From RGIG4140 sp045655105 (GTDB lineage: Bacteria; Pseudomonadota; Alphaproteobacteria; CAAHEQ01; UBA3637), in assembly GCA_045655105.1 (NCBI GenBank), contig JAZOOQ010000056.1:78345-142344 (forward strand): a DNA stretch of 64,000 nucleotides, in the 5' to 3' direction. The notes under the pieces are model-generated. The model saw only the letters and a program-made list of their open reading frames with translations. It did no database searches and was not told where the DNA came from. This document shows, in pieces, positions 26,101-34,410 of the stretch. Both the position numbers and the translations under genes were made by a program. Position 1 is the first letter of the stretch, and each line of letters starts with the position of its first letter.

Positions 26101-27594
26101 GCATTAACTGTTGAAACAGATTCGACAGGGTATATTGATGTGCGCGCAAGTGGGGCTCAAAATGATAAAATTACTGTTGAAGGAACTGTTAATTTAGCTG
26201 ATGGAACAAGAGTTTTGGTGCGTGATATTCAAACAAACCAAGAATATGAAATTTTATCTGCTACACAATTGAATGGAAATAGCGATAAATTACGCACAAC
26301 ATTCTTGTGGAGTGGTGTTGATAAGAAGATTGAAAATAATGCATTATCAATATCTGTTAAAGGTGTTAAAACTTTAAAAGAAGGTATTCAAATTGCGGAT
26401 CATTCTAAAAATGTTGATGAACTTGCAGATACATTGACAAAAATTCGTCAAAGTGAGGGCGCTTATAGTATTGATCCTTTCTTGGATACAGTTTTCTTTG
26501 CAGAATCTGCTGATGAAGCTGTTCGTGTTTTAGATGAATATTCTCCAGAAGGATATTTAAACACAATGCAAGCTTCTATGCGTATGCAAAAAGTTTTCAA
26601 AGAAAGTGTGTTGGGCGAAATGAATGCTATGCGCAATTATCGCATTAAAAATCAAACAACGCGTTATTATGTGAAAAACCCATATTATTATGGTCGCCCA
26701 GGACATGAAAGATATTATTATGGATTCCAAACAGGGCGCAGAAACCCTTATATGGATCGTAGATCAGACCGAGGCGGAATTTGGGCAAAACCATTTATGC
26801 TTTCATTAACTCAAGATGATAAAGATAATCAAAGTGGGTATGATTTAAATGCCTATGGGTTTACAGCTGGTATCGATCGTAAAGTTGGTGTGTTCACCAT
26901 GGGGCTTGCTGCTTTATATGCCACAGGCGATATGGAACAAAACAACAAAAATATGAAGTCTGATTTAACAACATATGGTTTAGGCGTTTACGGAAGTATA
27001 AACCCACACTATTCTCGCACGTTTATGGATTTTTATGCCTTGTGGAGTCAAACAAGTGTTGATTCAAAACGATCCATTAATTCTCTGTCAGAATCTTCAA
27101 AAGCTGATTTTGATATGACAGCATTTACATTAGGTGCTGATGTTGGATATGAGATTTTGGTTGCTCCTAACTTTATTGTAACTCCAAAAATTGGGTTAGA
27201 TTATACCTCAATTGAAATGGATAATGTTGCTGAAAAAGGAACAGGTAGAGCAAGAGTCTTATTAAAGGGAACAGATTTAACAAGCATTCAAATGCCTGTT
27301 GAAATTAAAGCTGCCTTTGATTTTGGTAGTCATAATTATCGTTTCCGCCCAGAGTTCCATGCTAGATGGACGCATGAATTTGGTGACACAGCAGCTAAAT
27401 CAACAGCCAATTTTGTTAGATATGCCGCGCCATTTGCTGTTGAAGGGTTGAACGTTGATAAAGATGTGTTCACTGTTGGGGGATCTTTGTTATGGCTTTA
27501 TGGTTTAAGTGAATTTGAACTTAAATACGACTATGATTTCTCTTCAACTTCAACGGGTCATAGCATCAATATGGGCTATAAATATCTCTTCTAG
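23170..27594 (+). CDS. Autotransporter (type Va secreted surface protein), copy 1
   Basis: The protein of about 1474 residues has a signal peptide (..YSVNAFAAS), a long passenger of beta-helix-like repeats (many 'NGTI', 'GDNSTI', 'LGSDSKV', 'MGENSSL' turns) and a C-terminal beta-barrel. The barrel begins near residue 1203 (GGIWAKPFMLSL) and ends in the aromatic signature YKYLF. The passenger is exposed on the surface and is probably an adhesin or coat protein. The start is uncertain: GTG at 23170 gives a clean signal peptide after GGGGG, whereas GTG at 23158 adds four residues. The sequence upstream shares 12 bases with the pilin gene at 29180. No cysteines were noticed in the passenger. Confidence 0.9.
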   Translation: MKRFKFSFSVFAFFAVIYSVNAFAASEADMQLKPFQIELTPSNSSYSSSADIDAGDNYGILINQLNSSFDTTINNAGQILSSENGYGIYGAAYPTRGGSVLIENTGTIQNIQLQEFTKTTILNEKKPITEGGTTSVTNVKPLLTGNILLGTNAEIGNRDADIRADLISLDYGGIIKNGIEDVYGIVEGEVKLTDVVFSDARLEGNILQFGASGKLYNGHITDMYTVKFGDDGTIFNVGDNYIWKEDADGDGAVDSENKAGKWMETFSKFYADDVLMGANGKILNEMGTTFDVGTIQMGNNATITNGADYAFKYASVFTVQTGEVVTTTVTDENGNTSTTVESNLSDEEVEMMEVPHASSFHADRIIVGDNSTIENRKDSVMTGHDITFGENGTFNIQSGKVTLSSSETSDSDKAFLKEESSLNFGKGSSLFVGAELQEAVLEPQVSDLTDIVGNVTTQTWAIVPEEILSPRVYRGELFVDNVNMGENSSLKLLGGRIEGETINMKDGASIYMDQQTYQVGDYPLTYLAELDINKGIYLGNSSSITVVNGTINTPIVKFLDDGKFTTSSSFTVNQLDMGKRAEVTVAGVLKSNVTLGSDSKVLITNPVLLDELATGIPPYTYEGGGIQGSLKKANGAENVHVTVRSSDNRFYTLLKGEIDVDSILLDQGLLELEGSIKGDISLNTDTILRLTGRDLHIYDPVTRIAGSTNTTVEVAVPDQEFYNTSNWISAENLLLSNGGISINNAVNFDHVVMGDNTTIRLTGDYKIGDIKEQNGSAVNTTLEIAAGKGKSINSSGSMHMDRILISSGNFNVFHDIHSLTSSGPVSIPASPIDGIELATDTSLTTFANVSVNQILRDQELIKKGEDVSNTTVTVNADHFQVLRNVDIDNLNMNGGVFEFMNKDGTNAVNVTNDIELKPYSALAGSGILNIKSGHLALRENARLAVSMQDIETKPISELKVISSDTIITDSTLPYQTKALTVETDSTGYIDVRASGAQNDKITVEGTVNLADGTRVLVRDIQTNQEYEILSATQLNGNSDKLRTTFLWSGVDKKIENNALSISVKGVKTLKEGIQIADHSKNVDELADTLTKIRQSEGAYSIDPFLDTVFFAESADEAVRVLDEYSPEGYLNTMQASMRMQKVFKESVLGEMNAMRNYRIKNQTTRYYVKNPYYYGRPGHERYYYGFQTGRRNPYMDRRSDRGGIWAKPFMLSLTQDDKDNQSGYDLNAYGFTAGIDRKVGVFTMGLAALYATGDMEQNNKNMKSDLTTYGLGVYGSINPHYSRTFMDFYALWSQTSVDSKRSINSLSESSKADFDMTAFTLGADVGYEILVAPNFIVTPKIGLDYTSIEMDNVAEKGTGRARVLLKGTDLTSIQMPVEIKAAFDFGSHNYRFRPEFHARWTHEFGDTAAKSTANFVRYAAPFAVEGLNVDKDVFTVGGSLLWLYGLSEFELKYDYDFSSTSTGHSINMGYKYLF

Positions 27595-27704
27595 AGATGT
27601 GAGGTTATAAAGTTTATTTTTTTAAGGTTTTAGCTTGCTTTTATTTTATAAACATTTTAGATTAAATGTATTGATTCATTATATCTAAAATAAGGAGAAA
27701 ATAG

Positions 27705-28625
27705 ATGTATGAGAATATAGAATTTATTGTTGCTTGTGCTGGGAAAAGCACGCGCAATTTTCCCCATTCAAAAGGAATTGCACATAAATGTTTGATGCCG
27801 TTTGGGGATATCAGATTGATTGACTGTGTGCTTCAAGATGTTGTTCGCATGGGTGGGCGGCATATCACATTGGTTGTGTCGGATCAAGTGACAATTGATG
27901 CATTTAAAGAAGCTTTAAAAACTGATTTAAAAACTGAAAGTAAATTACGTAAAGGGGGAAGGGAAAGGATTGCTGATGTGTTAAGAGCAACCTTTTTACC
28001 GGAAGATATTGATTTAAAATATGTGATACAGGAAACGCCAATCGGAACGGCGCAAGTTTTGGGATTGGCGCATCGTTTATCGCCTGACAGACACGCGGTT
28101 TTGATTTTTCCGGATGATTTAATTGATTCAACAAAGGCTGAAATTCCTTTTGTTAAAAAGATTACGGATTCATTCTTGCAAAACACAAAACAAATTTTAT
28201 TAACAGGGATTGTTAAAGAAGATGTAAGCAATAACTCGATTTTGGTTAACAATCGTTTGATTGAAAAACCAAAAAATCCAACAAGCAATATTGCCGGTTA
28301 TTCCCCGTATGCTTTTCCTAAAGAATGTTTGGATTCAATTGAAAGGCAAACGACTGAAATTGAAAAAACAGGAAAAATGCCAGAAGGATTAGCACTTGGT
28401 GAATGGGTTTATACTGATGGGATTAATGCCTTTTTGGATAATGGTGGTGAAGAAGCCGGATTTTTTGCTAAAATGGAAATTTTAGATCCTGAAAAATATG
28501 AAATGATGGATACGGGTTCTTTGCCTCTTTATGAAAAGGCGTTGATAAGAGAATTATTAACACGTTCTTTCTTTGCAAAGGAAAATAAAGAATATGTTCG
28601 TAAGCTTTTAAGAGATATGGAATAA
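27705..28625 (+). CDS. GalU/RmlA-like nucleotidyltransferase
   Basis: The 306-residue protein has a nucleotidyltransferase fold. The N-terminal substrate loop VACAGKSTRNFPHSKGI(AH)KCLMPFGD is a divergent form of the usual GxGTR..P..K..P K..lPv signature. It is followed by IQETPIGTAQVLGLAH and the metal-binding FPDDLID. Such enzymes make UDP- or dTDP-sugars from sugar-1-phosphate; UTP-glucose-1-phosphate uridylyltransferase is the closest general resemblance. The first loop has Ala-Cys-Ala where Gly-rich residues are usual, so substrate specificity is uncertain. It starts after AAGGAG and ends at a strong terminator. Confidence 0.78.
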   Translation: MYENIEFIVACAGKSTRNFPHSKGIAHKCLMPFGDIRLIDCVLQDVVRMGGRHITLVVSDQVTIDAFKEALKTDLKTESKLRKGGRERIADVLRATFLPEDIDLKYVIQETPIGTAQVLGLAHRLSPDRHAVLIFPDDLIDSTKAEIPFVKKITDSFLQNTKQILLTGIVKEDVSNNSILVNNRLIEKPKNPTSNIAGYSPYAFPKECLDSIERQTTEIEKTGKMPEGLALGEWVYTDGINAFLDNGGEEAGFFAKMEILDPEKYEMMDTGSLPLYEKALIRELLTRSFFAKENKEYVRKLLRDME

Positions 28626-28642
28626 TTTTAAAGTAAAAATAA

Positions 28643-28673
28643 AAAACCACCGAATAAAATCGGTGGTTTTTTT
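28643..28673. terminator. Bidirectional rho-independent terminator
   Basis: AAACCACCGA, a TAAAA-type loop and TCGGTGGTTT flanked by A and T runs. It serves both the nucleotidyltransferase (plus) and the pilin gene (minus), whose stops lie on either side. Confidence 0.85.
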
Positions 28674-28688
28674 ATATGAAACTATAAT

Positions 28689-29180
28689 CTATTCTCTAAA
28701 CATAAAGACTAAAGTGGATTCTTCTGAGCACTCCGTATCTTGTGTTGGAGAGGCTAAATCAACATAGTGAAATGTTTTCCTTGTTAAGCTAGCATCATAA
28801 AGTTGTTGACAAGCAACAAGAGGAACTTTTTGATAGGTGATAGAGAAGGAGTTTCCCGCATCTTCTGATTGAATGGTAATAGAGCCTCCCCATCTGTTTT
28901 CCAAGGAATATGTTGTGCCTGTTAATACGCAATCATCAAGAGCTTTTTCTTGGCACATTTCTTGCAAATTAATGCCAGAATAATTGCTATCCCAAGAATA
29001 AGTATCCGCAACGTCAGCGGCAATATTATCAACTTCTAAAATAGTTGAGTTGACTCTAAAATAGGAGTCAACATAGCCCATTGAGGTAATCCCACCAATA
29101 CTGATTAACCCAATAATGGCGATAACGCCCAACATTTCAACCATACTACGACCAGATTGTTCTTTTTTACTTGTCTTCAT
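28689..29180 (-). CDS. Type IV pilin-like protein (PilS-like), copy 1
   Basis: The 163-residue protein has a short leader KTSKKEQSG followed by RSMVEMLGVIAIIGLISIGG. That is a prepilin peptidase site (cleavage after Gly, Glu at +5) and a hydrophobic alpha-1 helix. The globular part has four cysteines (CQEK, DDCV, ACQQ, TECS), compatible with disulphides as in type IVb pilins. The start at 29180 follows GGGGG; a GTG/ATG 12 bases upstream is less likely. It is separated by 13 kb from the pilus operon, yet it is the sort of substrate that machine would assemble. Confidence 0.82.
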   Translation of the reverse strand: MKTSKKEQSGRSMVEMLGVIAIIGLISIGGITSMGYVDSYFRVNSTILEVDNIAADVADTYSWDSNYSGINLQEMCQEKALDDCVLTGTTYSLENRWGGSITIQSEDAGNSFSITYQKVPLVACQQLYDASLTRKTFHYVDLASPTQDTECSEESTLVFMFRE

Positions 29181-29313
29181 AATTGCCCCCACATAAGATG
29201 CTTTTCCTCTTTTTATTATATCAGAAAATGAAAAAAACTACAAGGAATTATTAAAAAATAATATTTTTTGAACAGAACTTGCAAAATTTTAAAAAAAATG
29301 CTTTTATAAAAAG

Positions 29314-30459
29314 ATGATTACAACAACTGAAGAATTAAAAGAAGTATGTCAGCGCTTTGCGACACATTCTTTTGTTACAATTGATACAGAATTTTTAAGA
29401 GAATATACTTTTTACTCTAAATTATGCGTGATTCAAGCTGCAAGTCCAGATGAAGCGGTTTTGATTGATCCTCTTTCAAAAGAATTGGATTTAACACCTT
29501 TTTTTGAGTTATTAGAAAATAAAAATGTTGTAAAAGTATTTCATTCTGGCCGTCAGGATATTGAAATTTTTTATAATATGACTAAAAAAATTCCTTATCC
29601 TATTTTTGATACCCAGATTGCAGCTATGGTTTTAGGATATGGAGATAGCGTTGGATATCAGCAGTTGGTTTCAGATTTATTGCATATTGAAATTGATAAA
29701 GGAATGCGTGTAACGGATTGGTCAAAGCGCCCGTTATCTGATGCTCAATTAGAATATGCTTTAAGTGATGTGACTTATTTAAGAGATGTTTATTTATTGG
29801 TAAATGAAAAGGTGATGCATCAAAACCGTTCGTCTTGGATTGAAGAAGAAATGAATCAGTTATATGATGAAAATCTTTATGAACCATCTCATGAAAAAAT
29901 TGCTTCGAAATTAAAATATAATTTTAAGTCAAAACAACCAAAATATATTTATCAAGATCTTTATTTATGGCGTGAAGAGCAAGCTAAAAAATTAAATATG
30001 CCTCGACGCCAAATATTAAAAGATGAAGTGATGCAAGATATTGCTAGAGCGCACCCAAAATCGTTGGAAGAATTATCAGCATTGAGAAGTATTATCCCTT
30101 CTTTTTTGAAGAAACAAAGAGCGCAAGAAGTTGTTGATGTTGTAAATGCCGCTCTTTTAAAAAAGCCTGAAGATTTTTACCCTTTTCCAGAAGAAAAAAA
30201 ACATATTATTGGTAATAAAAATTTGATGTCAATATTGCATTTATTATTGGATATGGTGTCTGGAAAAGAAAAAATTGCATCAAAATTAATTGGAACCCAA
30301 GAAGATTTATATCAATTTGCCTATGGTTTATCAAAACCAGCATTTATGTTTGGTTGGCGATATGAAATTTTTGGCAAATATGCTGAACAAATTAAAGAAG
30401 GAAAAGTTGGTTTGTTTTATAATCCGAAAAGCAAAATTGTTGAATTTAAAGAATTTTAA
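29314..30459 (+). CDS. rnd: Ribonuclease D
   Basis: The 381-residue 3'-5' exoribonuclease trims tRNA and other small RNA precursors. The DEDDy nuclease domain spans residues 1-170 with FVTIDTEF (Asp24, Glu26), FHSGRQDIEIF and YALSDVTYLRDVY. HRDC-like helical domains follow (about 205-290 and beyond), as in E. coli RNase D. The ribosome site is poor, and a TTATAA box lies within ten bases of the ATG, so a very short or absent leader is possible. Confidence 0.92.
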   Translation: MITTTEELKEVCQRFATHSFVTIDTEFLREYTFYSKLCVIQAASPDEAVLIDPLSKELDLTPFFELLENKNVVKVFHSGRQDIEIFYNMTKKIPYPIFDTQIAAMVLGYGDSVGYQQLVSDLLHIEIDKGMRVTDWSKRPLSDAQLEYALSDVTYLRDVYLLVNEKVMHQNRSSWIEEEMNQLYDENLYEPSHEKIASKLKYNFKSKQPKYIYQDLYLWREEQAKKLNMPRRQILKDEVMQDIARAHPKSLEELSALRSIIPSFLKKQRAQEVVDVVNAALLKKPEDFYPFPEEKKHIIGNKNLMSILHLLLDMVSGKEKIASKLIGTQEDLYQFAYGLSKPAFMFGWRYEIFGKYAEQIKEGKVGLFYNPKSKIVEFKEF

Positions 30460-30466
30460 AAATTTG

Positions 30467-30495
30467 TTGACAAAAAATTGATTTTTTGTTATTAT
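30467..30495 (+). promoter_or_regulatory. Sigma70-type promoter of the ankyrin gene
   Basis: TTGACA at 30467-30472, a 17-base spacer and TATTAT at 30490-30495 sit eight bases after the rnd stop. Predicted initiation is near 30502. Confidence 0.7.
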
Positions 30496-30527
30496 ACTCC
30501 TCATATCATCTTTATGAGGAGTTTTTT
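30496..30527 (+). terminator. Hairpin with T-run overlapping the ankyrin gene's ribosome site
   Basis: ACTCCTCAT (30496-30504), a nine-base loop, ATGAGGAGT (30514-30522) and five Ts directly before the ATG. The right arm contains the GAGGAG ribosome site. For transcripts coming through rnd this is an intrinsic terminator. A transcript starting at 30502 lacks most of the left arm and so keeps the ribosome site free. Confidence 0.65.
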
Positions 30528-31799
30528 ATGAATAAAAAAATGATTGGTCGACTAATTGCCAAAGGAGATAAAAAAGAGCTTGAAAAGGCAATTGGAGAGA
30601 CGTTGCCAGAAGTTTTAAATGAATATGGTGAAACGCCTTTAATGTGGGCTATTCGTTTTGGATATACAACGGATGGGGATGATATTTTTAAAATGATTTT
30701 GAATATGCCGCAAGATTTAAATAAAAAAGATTCAATTGGTTTTTCGGCACTTTCATATGCTCTTTCATTGCGTAGACCTGCTTTTGCGGAAGCATTAGTT
30801 GAAAAGGGGGCTGATATTAATGTTCCTTGCAAAATTGCCATTGCACCACATCCAAGAGCATATGCTGCTCATAAAGCTGCTTTTTTGAGTCATGCAATTA
30901 AGCCTTATCCTGTTGAGCAAGAACAAATTTTGCATCCAATCAGTTTGGCAATTTATAAATCTTATGATGATTTGGTTTATAAAATGATAGATGGGGGCGG
31001 TAATTTAGACTCAGTTGGTGGATTGGATATTACTCCATTATCAATTTCTATTCGCACAGGTAAATTAGATATTTTGCAATATCTTCTTGAAAGAGGGGCA
31101 AATCCAAATGTGTTGCCAAAAAATTGGTCTAATTATGGGGTTAAACCAGAAAGTATTTGTCCTGTTGCAATTAAAAAGGCATTAAAATATGGCTGTGGAG
31201 CTTCCATAAGCTTATTATTAAAAGCGGGTTCTCGTTTGCCAAAGCTTTTTTTAAGACGCGATAATTTTTATTCAACACCACTTACATATCTTTTTTCTCA
31301 ACCAAAAGAACAATTAGCTGAGCCGTATTATTGTTTGCGTCAATTGCAAAAAAGATTTGATATTTCTGTATGTGACTCTGATAGTAGATCTCCTCTTTCT
31401 TATGCCATTGAAAATAATTTTGATGATTATTTGATTTCTTCATTGCTACATGAAAAAGTTAATAATTTAAAAGATAAATTTGCATGCACACCAATGATAT
31501 ATGCTTGGTTAAATAAAGATACATCTGTTATGAAAATTCTATATAATGCGGGTGTACCAATGGCTTCAAGTGTTTATGAACCAACAGGGCAAACGCTTTT
31601 GATGATGTCTGTTGAGAAAAAAGATTATCAGATGGTAGACTTTTTAATGAAGCATTCACCTTTGCTTTTAACGAAAGATGGTATGGGACGTAGCATAATA
31701 TCATATATTGATGAAACAATGCCATTTTTTAAAGAAATATCTAAAGAATATCAAGCTCAACAAGAAAAAATGCAACAATATTTGCAACGAAACAAATAA
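30528..31799 (+). CDS. Ankyrin-repeat protein
   Basis: The 423-residue cytoplasmic protein consists of ankyrin repeats, seen for example in GETPLMWAIRFGY, GFSALSYALSLRRPAFAEALVEKGADIN, DITPLSISIRTGKLDILQYLLERGANPN and QTLLMMSVEKKDYQMVDFLMKH. No signal peptide or other domain is seen. Bacterial ankyrin proteins mediate protein-protein contacts and in host-associated alphaproteobacteria can be effectors; nothing here proves export. The ATG at 30528 follows GAGGAG; the longer start at 30486 lies inside the promoter and is rejected. Confidence 0.85.
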   Translation: MNKKMIGRLIAKGDKKELEKAIGETLPEVLNEYGETPLMWAIRFGYTTDGDDIFKMILNMPQDLNKKDSIGFSALSYALSLRRPAFAEALVEKGADINVPCKIAIAPHPRAYAAHKAAFLSHAIKPYPVEQEQILHPISLAIYKSYDDLVYKMIDGGGNLDSVGGLDITPLSISIRTGKLDILQYLLERGANPNVLPKNWSNYGVKPESICPVAIKKALKYGCGASISLLLKAGSRLPKLFLRRDNFYSTPLTYLFSQPKEQLAEPYYCLRQLQKRFDISVCDSDSRSPLSYAIENNFDDYLISSLLHEKVNNLKDKFACTPMIYAWLNKDTSVMKILYNAGVPMASSVYEPTGQTLLMMSVEKKDYQMVDFLMKHSPLLLTKDGMGRSIISYIDETMPFFKEISKEYQAQQEKMQQYLQRNK

Positions 31800-31803
31800 A
31801 TTT

Positions 31804-33312
31804 TTATGCGTTTTTCTTTAATGGATTTTTATAAAATAACGCTTCTTTTACATGCATTGATTTAACGATCTCTGATTGAGCCAAATCAGCGATAGTTCTT
31901 GCAACGCGAATGGTGCGATGATAGCCTCTGGCTGAAAGATGAAGTTTTTCGGCAGCTACTTGTAAAAAGCGAATAGCATCTTCTTCTAAATGTGCATGTT
32001 TTTCTAAAAACATACCATCAGCTTCGGCATTTCTTAAAATATTTGTTCCCTTATATCTTTCTTTTGCAAATTCCAGCGCATTTTTAACTCTGGTTGCAAC
32101 TGTTTGAGATGATTCCCCAGTAGATGTTGTTAAATCCCATGGGTTAACGGCTGGAACTTCAATTTGTAAATCAATGCGATCTAATAACGGACCAGATATT
32201 TTTGAAAGGTATTCTAAACCGCATTTAGGTGCTTTAGCGCATTCGTTCCCTAAAACCCCTAAGTAGCCACATTTGCAAGGATTCATGGCTGTGATTAATT
32301 GAAATCTTGCTGGGTAAGAAAGGTGTGCATTAGCTCTTGCAACGGTGATTAAGCCTGTTTCCATTGGTTGACGCAAGGATTCTAAAACGCTTCTATTAAA
32401 TTCTGGTAATTCATCTAAAAACAAAACACCTCTATGCGCTAAAGATATTTCTCCAGGGCGAGCTTTTGATCCACCGCCTGTTAAGGATGCCATTGTGGCG
32501 GAATGGTGTGGTGCTCTGAAAGGGCGTTTGGTAACAAAATTTCCTTCCTTTATTAATCCTGCAACAGAATAAATTTGGCTAACTTCTAACATTTCTTCTT
32601 TGCTTAATTCGGGTAATAAGGAAGAAAGACGGGCTGCAAGCATGGATTTTCCGGTTCCTGGAGGGCCAATCATTAACATATTGTGCCCACCGGCGGCTGC
32701 AATTTCAAGAGCGCGTTTGGCAGATTCTTGACCTTTAATTTCAACAAGATCAAGAAGTGGTGTATTGTCTTTAAAATCAAGAGGTTTTGGTTTGGGTAAA
32801 ATAATTTCTCCTTTTAAATGGTTTAAAAGAGAAAGCAAATCAGGGGCTGCAACAATATTAGGTGTTTCAGCCCATAAAGCTTCAGCGCCTTGAGTTTCAG
32901 GACAAATAAATCCCAAATTTTCTTTTTTAGCTTCAATGGCTGCAGGTAAAATCCCTGAAACAGAGCGGATGCTTCCATCTAAACCTAATTCGCCCATCAT
33001 AATAAAATCTTTTATTTTTGAATGGGGAATAACTTGCATTGCTGCTAAAAGTGCCATAGCAATAGGAAGATCATAATGCGTGCCTTCTTTAAAAACATCA
33101 GCAGGTGCAAGATTAACGGTAATCCGTTGAGGGGGAAGGTGAAGATTTAAGGTGTGTAGTGCGGCGCGAACGCGTTCTCTGCTTTCAGTAATCGCCTTAT
33201 CACCAAGCCCCACAATTGAAAAACTTGGAAGTCCACTTGTAATTTGAACTTCAATTTTAATTTTTAAAACATGAATACCTAAAAAGGCAACAGTATTTGT
33301 TGATGAGATCAT
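31804..33312 (-). CDS. comM: YifB/ComM-family Mg-chelatase-like AAA ATPase
   Basis: The 502-residue protein has an N-terminal Lon-substrate-like (ChlI) domain (..GLPSFSIVGLGDKAITESRERVRAAL). The AAA core carries Walker A GPPGTGKSML, and ITAMNPCKCGYLG and SGPLLDRIDLQIEVP are hallmarks of YifB/ComM. A C-terminal helical domain follows. ComM is a helicase that promotes branch migration during integration of transformed DNA, which suggests that natural uptake of DNA is possible; the type IV pilus machinery here is of IVb type rather than the usual uptake type. The ATG at 33312 directly abuts the upstream lipoprotein's stop. Confidence 0.9.
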   Translation of the reverse strand: MISSTNTVAFLGIHVLKIKIEVQITSGLPSFSIVGLGDKAITESRERVRAALHTLNLHLPPQRITVNLAPADVFKEGTHYDLPIAMALLAAMQVIPHSKIKDFIMMGELGLDGSIRSVSGILPAAIEAKKENLGFICPETQGAEALWAETPNIVAAPDLLSLLNHLKGEIILPKPKPLDFKDNTPLLDLVEIKGQESAKRALEIAAAGGHNMLMIGPPGTGKSMLAARLSSLLPELSKEEMLEVSQIYSVAGLIKEGNFVTKRPFRAPHHSATMASLTGGGSKARPGEISLAHRGVLFLDELPEFNRSVLESLRQPMETGLITVARANAHLSYPARFQLITAMNPCKCGYLGVLGNECAKAPKCGLEYLSKISGPLLDRIDLQIEVPAVNPWDLTTSTGESSQTVATRVKNALEFAKERYKGTNILRNAEADGMFLEKHAHLEEDAIRFLQVAAEKLHLSARGYHRTIRVARTIADLAQSEIVKSMHVKEALFYKNPLKKNA

Positions 33313-34320
33313 TTACCACCGTGGAATATTGATATTTTCAGATTGCAATGAAGGTGTTTGTGTTTCAGTTGGTGTTGGCATAATTTCTTCATAATAAACT
33401 TCATTTTCGCTTTGCCAAACAGGATAAGCTTCTTGCCCAGACATCACATGATTTGCTGGAATTTGTTGCACTTGAGGTAATTGATATGTGTCTGGTAAAA
33501 TAACCTCTGCTGATCCTTGTGTTGGATAAAAATCATTCGTGGTTTGAGTTTCAACATATGGAATATATGTTTGAGGTTGTTGTTGATAAGAATGATTTAT
33601 CGGTTCTAAATTTGTTGACACATAAGAATTTGCTTGTTCCATAATAGGTTGAGCTTGCTGAACAGGTTGAGGCTGTTGAACAGGTGGTTGCGGTTGCTGA
33701 ACAGGTTGAACTGGCGCATTTTGAGTTGGTGCTTGAGTTGCATAGTTTTGTGTTTGAGTATTGGGTGTTGAATAAAATGGCGCTGGTTGAGTCGGTGTTT
33801 GAGCAACAGGAGCTGCCTGTGGGACCATTGGAGTCGGATAAGCAAAAGGAGCCATTTGAGGCAAAACAATTGTTTGAAAGAAAGGTGAACCACCGCCATT
33901 GCCATTTGGTGCAGCTTGCAAAATTTGAGGCATAATATTCGAACTTGCTTGAGGTAAAACAACAGGAGGTGGCGTGGTTTGTGCTGGAGCAACCGGTGTT
34001 TGTTGGATTGGTTGCTGAGGTTGAGTAACTGGAGGAGGGGGTGTTTGAGCAGGAGCTACCTGTGGTTGTTGAGCGGTTACGGGTTGCACAGCTGGAGGAG
34101 GGGTTTGTTGTGGAGTGACCACAGATGGAGATTTAATAGCTGCTAAAATTTCTTCTAAAATAGAGCGATCATCATCTTTTTTTTGTTCTTCAACAATAGT
34201 GATTTCTTCTTTTGGAGGCATTAATTCGCTTTGAATAAATGCATCAGATTCTGGCTTTTGAGTTGGCATACAAGCAGACAAAAAAGCAAAACTTAATAAA
34301 AAATATAAACGACTATTCAT
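33313..34320 (-). CDS. Pro/Gln-rich lipoprotein of unknown function
   Basis: The 335-residue protein has a lipoprotein signal with LSACMP (Cys near residue 17). The mature protein is almost entirely low-complexity: repeated TPPPVxQPQQP, QPVQQAQP and APAQT blocks with occasional aromatic residues. Such regions are extended and can span the periplasm or cell wall. No folded domain is visible. The start at 34320 follows AGGTGGGGA. Its stop is immediately followed by the comM start, so the two are co-transcribed. Confidence 0.75.
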   Translation of the reverse strand: MNSRLYFLLSFAFLSACMPTQKPESDAFIQSELMPPKEEITIVEEQKKDDDRSILEEILAAIKSPSVVTPQQTPPPAVQPVTAQQPQVAPAQTPPPPVTQPQQPIQQTPVAPAQTTPPPVVLPQASSNIMPQILQAAPNGNGGGSPFFQTIVLPQMAPFAYPTPMVPQAAPVAQTPTQPAPFYSTPNTQTQNYATQAPTQNAPVQPVQQPQPPVQQPQPVQQAQPIMEQANSYVSTNLEPINHSYQQQPQTYIPYVETQTTNDFYPTQGSAEVILPDTYQLPQVQQIPANHVMSGQEAYPVWQSENEVYYEEIMPTPTETQTPSLQSENINIPRW

Positions 34321-34410
34321 GGTCCCCACCTCTAAATAAATTGTTCATTTCTTTAAGCGAGTATATCAAAAACTTTTTTAAAAGGAAAGACTTTTTTTCT
34401 TTTTTTTATA

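Noticed and set aside
30486..30527. Earlier start of the ankyrin protein
   Set aside because: It falls inside the promoter and hairpin; GAGGAG supports the ATG at 30528.
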